From CAYGZL01 sp964354345 (GTDB lineage Bacteria > Chloroflexota > Anaerolineae > Anaerolineales > UBA4823): 18,514 bases of DNA. The notes under the pieces are model-generated. The model saw nothing but the letters and a program-made list of their open reading frames with translations. It ran no database searches and was not told where the DNA came from. Positions 14,813 through 18,514 of the stretch are shown in pieces; the first letter of the stretch is position 1; every line of letters starts with the position of its first letter. The stretch is taken from positions 1 to 18,514 of the forward strand of contig CAYGZL010000063.1 of the NCBI GenBank assembly GCA_964354345.1, in the 5' to 3' direction. A program made the translations under genes and the position numbers.

Positions 14813-15940
14813 TCAGGAGTCTTCCGGCAACATCGCATCCGTTCGATCGCCTACCTGGGTGAACGCTTCGTAGACGCCGGCGTACCGATCGTCCGGCCGG
14901 GTGGTGGGGATGCCGTAGCAGGCGATTAATCCCCGCTCGATTTCATTCCGCCAGGCCGGGTAATTGTGACCGGCGTTGTACTCACGGTAAACCACCGGCC
15001 AGCCACGCTCCAAAAGTTGCGCCTGCATCCGTCGGTTTGTCTCCAGCAAGCTCTCATACCGCCCGACATCCAGCCAGATCTTTTGAGGGGCGATGCGGCT
15101 GCTGCGCGCCAGCTCATAAACGACCGAATCTTCAGTGTAGCTGAACGAACCGGATTGGCTGAGCACTTTGCCAAACTGAGGCAAGCGCAAGCCGGTGAAC
15201 AGCGCCATTAACCCGCCCAAAGAAGCTCCCAGCACACCATACACACCGGGATGCTTTTCGACATCGACCAGGTTGAGCTGCTGGTGCGCCAGGGGAAGCA
15301 GGCGCTCATTGATAAAGCCCAGCGTGGCCTCGCTGCAGGTGTATTCCACCAGGCGCGCCGCGCCACCGTGGAATACAAAGGCAAGCGCCAGTGGTTGGAT
15401 GCGCCTCTGAGCAATCAAATTATCCACGATGATATTCAAATGGGCACGGTGCAAGTATTCCCGCCCGTCGAAAACAACCAACAATGGGCAATGCTTCCTG
15501 ACCGGCGGCTGGTACAGGTATACCAGGCGGTGCTTGCCCACCGCCAGGCCTTCGGTGGCGATCACATGGCGAGTGACCTGCCCGACTGGAATCCCCTCAA
15601 TCCGGCGGATCAGGGGAGTAGGAGCGGCCTGGGGCATGTAGAAATATTGATTGGTCTTCCCAAGTCCATTGGAGGTACGGCGTGGGTTGCCCGGATCGAG
15701 CAAACGTTCTCCCCGCCGGAAATAGATATACTCGATATAAGCGTCATCTGGGAAGTCGAGGGTGGTGCTCCAGGTCTGCCGCCCAGTTTTATGTAGCTCT
15801 ACCGGCGCATCCCATTCCCAATCATTGAAATCACCCACCAGTTTTGGGGGGTCTTTACCCTCCCAGACGAAGGTGACTGCTCCGCCGTGGATCAGCGGTG
15901 TTTCGGATTGGCGGATTTCAGCCAACAGGTTGGCGTTCAT
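14813..15940 (-). CDS. Esterase D/enterochelin-esterase-like hydrolase with N-terminal CBM48-like domain
   Basis: The start is chosen at the ATG at 15940, preceded by GGTGGAG with a 4-base spacer. The longer open frame upstream runs inside the CDF gene and has an unlikely Cys/Trp-rich composition. The 375-residue protein has an early-set/CBM48-like beta-sandwich at 20-102 (VTFVWEGKDPPKLVGDFNDW, then NQYFYMP) and an alpha/beta hydrolase of the Esterase D/Fes family at about 125-350. The nucleophile is S240 in GVLGASLGG, H325 lies in YNAGHNYPAW, and the acid is probably in LDVGRYE (D291 or E297). There is no signal peptide, so it is probably cytosolic. Such proteins hydrolyse siderophore or acyl esters; the substrate is unknown. 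It overlaps the CDF gene by 23 bases. Confidence 0.9.
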   Translation of the reverse strand: MNANLLAEIRQSETPLIHGGAVTFVWEGKDPPKLVGDFNDWEWDAPVELHKTGRQTWSTTLDFPDDAYIEYIYFRRGERLLDPGNPRRTSNGLGKTNQYFYMPQAAPTPLIRRIEGIPVGQVTRHVIATEGLAVGKHRLVYLYQPPVRKHCPLLVVFDGREYLHRAHLNIIVDNLIAQRRIQPLALAFVFHGGAARLVEYTCSEATLGFINERLLPLAHQQLNLVDVEKHPGVYGVLGASLGGLMALFTGLRLPQFGKVLSQSGSFSYTEDSVVYELARSSRIAPQKIWLDVGRYESLLETNRRMQAQLLERGWPVVYREYNAGHNYPAWRNEIERGLIACYGIPTTRPDDRYAGVYEAFTQVGDRTDAMLPEDS

Positions 15941-16832
15941 GCGGCTCCACCAGGTCACAATAAAGCAGGTTGTCGCCGCACACCGCGCATTCAAGCTGCA
16001 AGGTGGCGTGTCCAATACCGTAGCGGGTCTGAAGCATCTGCGCCAGGCGCTGTTGGATGTCTGCACCGGCCTGCAGGGTAACCACATCTGTAACAACATG
16101 CGCCGAGGCAGCCCGCAAGCCCTGATTGATGCTCCAGACATGCAAATCATGCACACTCTGCACGCCTGGTACTTCCTGCATATCTTTCACCATCCGCTCC
16201 ACAGCCACATCGCGCGGGGTACTTTCAAGTAGAATGTGCACCGCTTCGATCAGGATTTGATAAGCATTCCATAAAATGAGCGCGCCAATCAGCACACTGA
16301 CCAGCGGATCCAGCCAGTTCCAGCCGGTGAACAGGATCACAACGCCGGCGATAACCGCACCAACGGTTGATAGTACATCGCCCATCAGGTGGACGAAGGC
16401 GCTGCGTAGATTCAGGTCACGCTGGCTACCGGCATGGGTCAGCCAGGCGCTCCAGGCATTGATGGCGAAAGCCAGTGTGCCCACGCCCACCAGTACGCCA
16501 GCCTGAATGGTTGGGGGTTGCAGTAAGCGTCGGAAAGCCTCGACAAAGATGCCCGTGGCAACGACTCCCAATGTTACTGCATTGGCCAGGGCGACCAGGA
16601 TTCCTGCCCGGTGGTAACCGAACGTCTTGCCGGAGTGCGCCGGTTGCATGGTCAGGCGCATGGCGAACCAACTCAATCCTAATGCGAAGGCATCGGTGAC
16701 GTTGTGAGCAGCGTCGGTAAGCAGCGCCAGGCTGTTCGAGAAAACCCCGGCGATCACTTCCACCGCCACCAGTCCCACGGTCAAGCCCAGAGCCAGGGTT
16801 AGCCGGTGGGTGATTCGATGTGTTGAAGACAT
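15918..16832 (-). CDS. Cation diffusion facilitator (CzcD/ZitB-like) metal exporter
   Basis: The 304-residue inner-membrane protein starts at the ATG at 16832; a TTG three codons upstream overlaps the -10 and is less likely. Six transmembrane helices are visible. Site-A ligands are present: H43 and D47 in TM2 (AAHNVTD) and H148 and D152 in TM5 (VHLMGDVLSTVG), the HxxxD/HxxxD set of zinc-type CDFs. The cytosolic C-terminal domain (about 205-304) has VPGVQSVHDLHVWSINQG and ends with a Cys-rich CAVCGDNLLYC segment, a possible extra metal site. It is a predicted proton-coupled exporter of Zn or Co/Cd. A perfect TATAAT lies 8 bases before the ATG with no good Shine-Dalgarno site. It is followed by, and overlaps, the esterase gene. 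Confidence 0.94.
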   Translation of the reverse strand: MSSTHRITHRLTLALGLTVGLVAVEVIAGVFSNSLALLTDAAHNVTDAFALGLSWFAMRLTMQPAHSGKTFGYHRAGILVALANAVTLGVVATGIFVEAFRRLLQPPTIQAGVLVGVGTLAFAINAWSAWLTHAGSQRDLNLRSAFVHLMGDVLSTVGAVIAGVVILFTGWNWLDPLVSVLIGALILWNAYQILIEAVHILLESTPRDVAVERMVKDMQEVPGVQSVHDLHVWSINQGLRAASAHVVTDVVTLQAGADIQQRLAQMLQTRYGIGHATLQLECAVCGDNLLYCDLVEPHERQPVG

Positions 16833-16840
16833 ATCCGCCA

Positions 16841-16846
16841 ATTATA
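16841..16846 (-). promoter_or_regulatory. Candidate leaderless promoter -10 of the CDF gene
   Basis: TATAAT on the minus strand with TGGCGGAT (8 bases) to the ATG at 16832, the same spacing as at the LysM-M23 gene. A good -35 is not visible at 16-18 bases. Confidence 0.45.
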
Positions 16847-16921
16847 CTCGTTGTCATGTTTTGCTCGATCTTTTTATGCGGGTCGTTCTTCTCCCACTGT
16901 ATAGTATGGTAAATATTTTGT

Positions 16922-16927
16922 TATAAT
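16922..16927 (+). promoter_or_regulatory. Candidate -10 of the propeller-protein operon
   Basis: TATAAT on the plus strand with TGTATA 18 bases upstream as a weak -35 (16898-16903). It gives a leader of about 65 bases before the ATG at 16998. Confidence 0.45.
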
Positions 16928-16951
16928 GAGAGTGGCATTAAGTCGTTCGTG

Positions 16952-16977
16952 AACCATACGGGCCGAGGTGGTTTTTT
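16952..16977 (+). promoter_or_regulatory. Possible attenuator-like hairpin in the leader
   Basis: AACCA (16952-16956) pairs with TGGTT (16969-16973), and the T-run covers 16972-16977. The stem is only 5 bp with a 12-base G+C-rich loop, so it is weak. It lies between the promoter candidate and the RBS. Confidence 0.22.
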
Positions 16978-16997
16978 CGATAATGGAGGGTCGTGCC

Positions 16998-18119
16998 ATG
17001 TTCAAACGAAAAATTGTTTTTCCCGTTCAATTTATCTATAAGCTGATTGGTTGTATATTCGTCTTCGCATTGGCGTCGGGGTTATGGGCGTCGGGCGCTC
17101 TTTTGACCTGGCAAGGAGCGATGCCACAATCGGGGATTGCCCTCGCGGCGGGTGGTTATTTTGACCGGCTTTTGTTTACCGATGCTTTCCCGGGCGGGGG
17201 ACAGAGTCAAGGCGCGGTCCAGGATGTGGGGGTGATGAATGCCGATTGCACCGGTCGCATCCCACTCACCTTTTGGAAAATCGCCTATCGTGCCGGAGAC
17301 CTGACCGGTGGTGACATGGAATGGAACCCCACCTGGTCGCCCGACACACAACGCATCGCCTTCACCTGGAATTATGATCGCGTGATGTCACTGTTTGTGA
17401 TGAATGCCGATGGCAGCGGCGTCATCCGCCTGACCGACTTTGACTCAAACGATCCAGACTGGCGTCCTGAACAATCCTCGGTACCGGCACCAGCAATTAA
17501 AGCGCCGGCTGCTTCGGCGGTGGGCGGTGTAATCAATAAGATCGTTTTTTGGGGTTCACGATCCAAATTAAATGAAGCCCCGAATATTTTCAACATCCAG
17601 CCGGATGGGACTAATTTACAAAAATTAACCGAAACGAAAGCGCCCTGGGGCTCCTACTGCCCTTCCTGGTCGCCGGATGCCACCACAATCGCCTTTTACA
17701 GCACCCGTGCCGGGGGTCGACCAGAGCTATACCTGATGGATGCTGCGGGGGGTAATGAAAAGTTGTTGGTTAATAAAGTCAGAATAGACCTGGCTTACGG
17801 CTGCCCGGCCTGGTCGCCGGATGGTCAAAAAATTGCCTTTCTGGCGCAAAGTGAGGCCGGTGACACGGATTTGATGATCGTCAATCGCGATGGTAAGGAT
17901 TTACAACAACTCACCAGCGGTCCGGATACCGATTGGGAGCCAGTTTGGCAGCCGTATACCAACCGGATTCTCTTTGTCTCGAACCGGGACGGAACAAGTG
18001 GGGGGGATTACCGCCTGTTCTCCATCCAACCGGATGGCAGCGACTTGCAGCCAGTGGGGGATGGAAAATGCTCCGCCCGTGGTCCCGATTTTGCCCCCCT
18101 TTTCCAGAGGATGCCATGA
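16998..18119 (+). CDS. Membrane-anchored TolB/PD40-type beta-propeller protein
   Basis: The start is set at the ATG at 16998 because GGAGGG (16985-16990) lies 7 bases before it; the frame also opens at a GTG at 16968, which lacks such a site. The 373-residue protein begins with a basic stretch and one hydrophobic segment (about 13-36), a signal anchor or uncleaved signal. The rest is a beta-propeller with PD40 repeats: WNPTWSPDTQRIAFTW, CPSWSPDATTIAFYSTR, CPAWSPDGQKIAFLAQ and a last VWQPYTNRILFVSNRDG, each followed by a strand like LYLMDAAGG or LFSIQPDGS. An Ala/Pro linker (SVPAPAIKAPAASAVGG) splits the propeller after the first blades. It is predicted to be extracellular, binding peptides, glycans or protein partners. 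The stop overlaps the next start as ATGA. Confidence 0.88.
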   Translation: MFKRKIVFPVQFIYKLIGCIFVFALASGLWASGALLTWQGAMPQSGIALAAGGYFDRLLFTDAFPGGGQSQGAVQDVGVMNADCTGRIPLTFWKIAYRAGDLTGGDMEWNPTWSPDTQRIAFTWNYDRVMSLFVMNADGSGVIRLTDFDSNDPDWRPEQSSVPAPAIKAPAASAVGGVINKIVFWGSRSKLNEAPNIFNIQPDGTNLQKLTETKAPWGSYCPSWSPDATTIAFYSTRAGGRPELYLMDAAGGNEKLLVNKVRIDLAYGCPAWSPDGQKIAFLAQSEAGDTDLMIVNRDGKDLQQLTSGPDTDWEPVWQPYTNRILFVSNRDGTSGGDYRLFSIQPDGSDLQPVGDGKCSARGPDFAPLFQRMP

Positions 18120-18514
18120 ATACCAGATTACGTCTTATTATCCTTAGCCTCTTGTTCGTGGTCGAGCTGGCCCTCACTGCCTGCTCTGAGAAAGCCACAT
18201 CGCCGGCCTCTGCAGAGGAAAACGCCATTCTCCGCGCCACCCTGGCTGTTCTGCAAACACAAATGAATCCACAATCCACACCCACCGGATTAACTGGCGC
18301 GATTGAGGCAACATCAACACTATCGAGTTCAATCGTAGCCACTATCACCCGTCCTGCCAGCACTGCGACTTCTACTCCTATCCAACGCCCGGTGAAGTGC
18401 CAGGAGAATCTGGGTAGTATATTGTTTGTCTCGGACCGTGACGAGCGCATGAAAAACTACGATATCTACCGGCGAAGCAACGATGGAAAAACAGTGACCC
18501 GCCTGACAGATGCC
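18116..18514 (+). CDS. Lipoprotein with TolB-like propeller, 3' truncated
   Basis: The ATG at 18116 overlaps the previous stop (ATGA), and the frame stays open through the last base, giving 133 visible residues. A signal peptide ends LALTAC, with lipidated C23. A helical stretch (NAILRATLAVLQTQM) and a long Ser/Thr/Pro-rich linker (about 53-90) follow. The first propeller blade begins GSILFVSDRD, then NYDIYRRSNDG and VTRLTDA at the window edge, the same strand pattern as in the gene before it. The pair are therefore paralogous propeller proteins made together, one anchored by a helix and one by lipid. Total length and number of blades cannot be seen. Confidence 0.85.
   Translation, partial: MNTRLRLIILSLLFVVELALTACSEKATSPASAEENAILRATLAVLQTQMNPQSTPTGLTGAIEATSTLSSSIVATITRPASTATSTPIQRPVKCQENLGSILFVSDRDERMKNYDIYRRSNDGKTVTRLTDA

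Noticed and set aside
15251..15796. 181-residue plus-strand open frame
   Set aside because: Antisense shadow of the esterase, whose catalytic motifs are intact.
15941..16156. 72-residue N-terminal extension of the esterase
   Set aside because: It lies entirely within the CDF gene in another frame, has a Cys/Trp/Arg-rich sequence and no RBS; the ATG at 15940 has GGTGGAG.
17911..18450. 179-residue minus-strand open frame at the right end
   Set aside because: It covers the signal peptide and linker of the truncated lipoprotein on the other strand, and the translation has no recognisable domain.

Overview
The window looks like a stretch of chromosome from a Chloroflexota bacterium, most likely class Anaerolineae. 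This is inferred from gene content: DUF4129/MoxR/DUF58 clusters, LysM-M23 peptidases, lipoproteins with Thr/Pro linkers, TolB-like propellers, an M3 oligopeptidase and possible leaderless promoters. No marker gene settles the taxonomy. Gene density is high and base composition looks even. I see no tRNA, rRNA, transposase, integrase, CRISPR array or phage gene, and no gene-free stretch over 300 bases.

Layout. (1) 2-3537, plus strand: a tight four-gene operon with a 5'-truncated uroporphyrinogen decarboxylase-like methyltransferase, a conserved protein of unknown function, a PfkB/HldE-like sugar kinase and a HAD phosphatase. It suggests an uncharacterised small-molecule pathway. (2) 3511-7734, minus strand: five coupled genes (DUF4129 membrane protein, small membrane protein, MoxR ATPase, DUF58 protein, polytopic membrane protein), a variant of the MoxR-DUF58 envelope module. 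Its last gene overlaps the HAD gene tail to tail. (3) 7820-10566, minus strand: a GHL6/GH42-type glycoside hydrolase followed by a RimJ/RimL-type acetyltransferase with an N-terminal Cys4 knuckle. (4) 10652-12454, plus strand: an M3/PepF oligoendopeptidase, separated from the next convergent gene by a composite palindromic repeat. (5) 12550-14750, minus strand: a LysM-M23 peptidase and a lipoprotein combining proline-punctuated 22-residue helical repeats with a LysM domain. (6) 14813-16832, minus strand: a CDF metal exporter overlapping an esterase with an N-terminal CBM48-like domain. (7) 16998-18514, plus strand: two coupled TolB/PD40-type propeller proteins, the second a lipoprotein cut by the window end.

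Most of the content concerns the cell envelope: peptidoglycan recognition and cleavage, lipoproteins, secreted propellers and a membrane-complex chaperone module. The points I rate highest are the unknown protein with its kinase/phosphatase/methyltransferase neighbours, the apolipoprotein-like 22-mer array on a LysM lipoprotein, the composite palindrome at 12459-12544, and the recurring TATAAT placed eight bases before an ATG that lacks a Shine-Dalgarno sequence.
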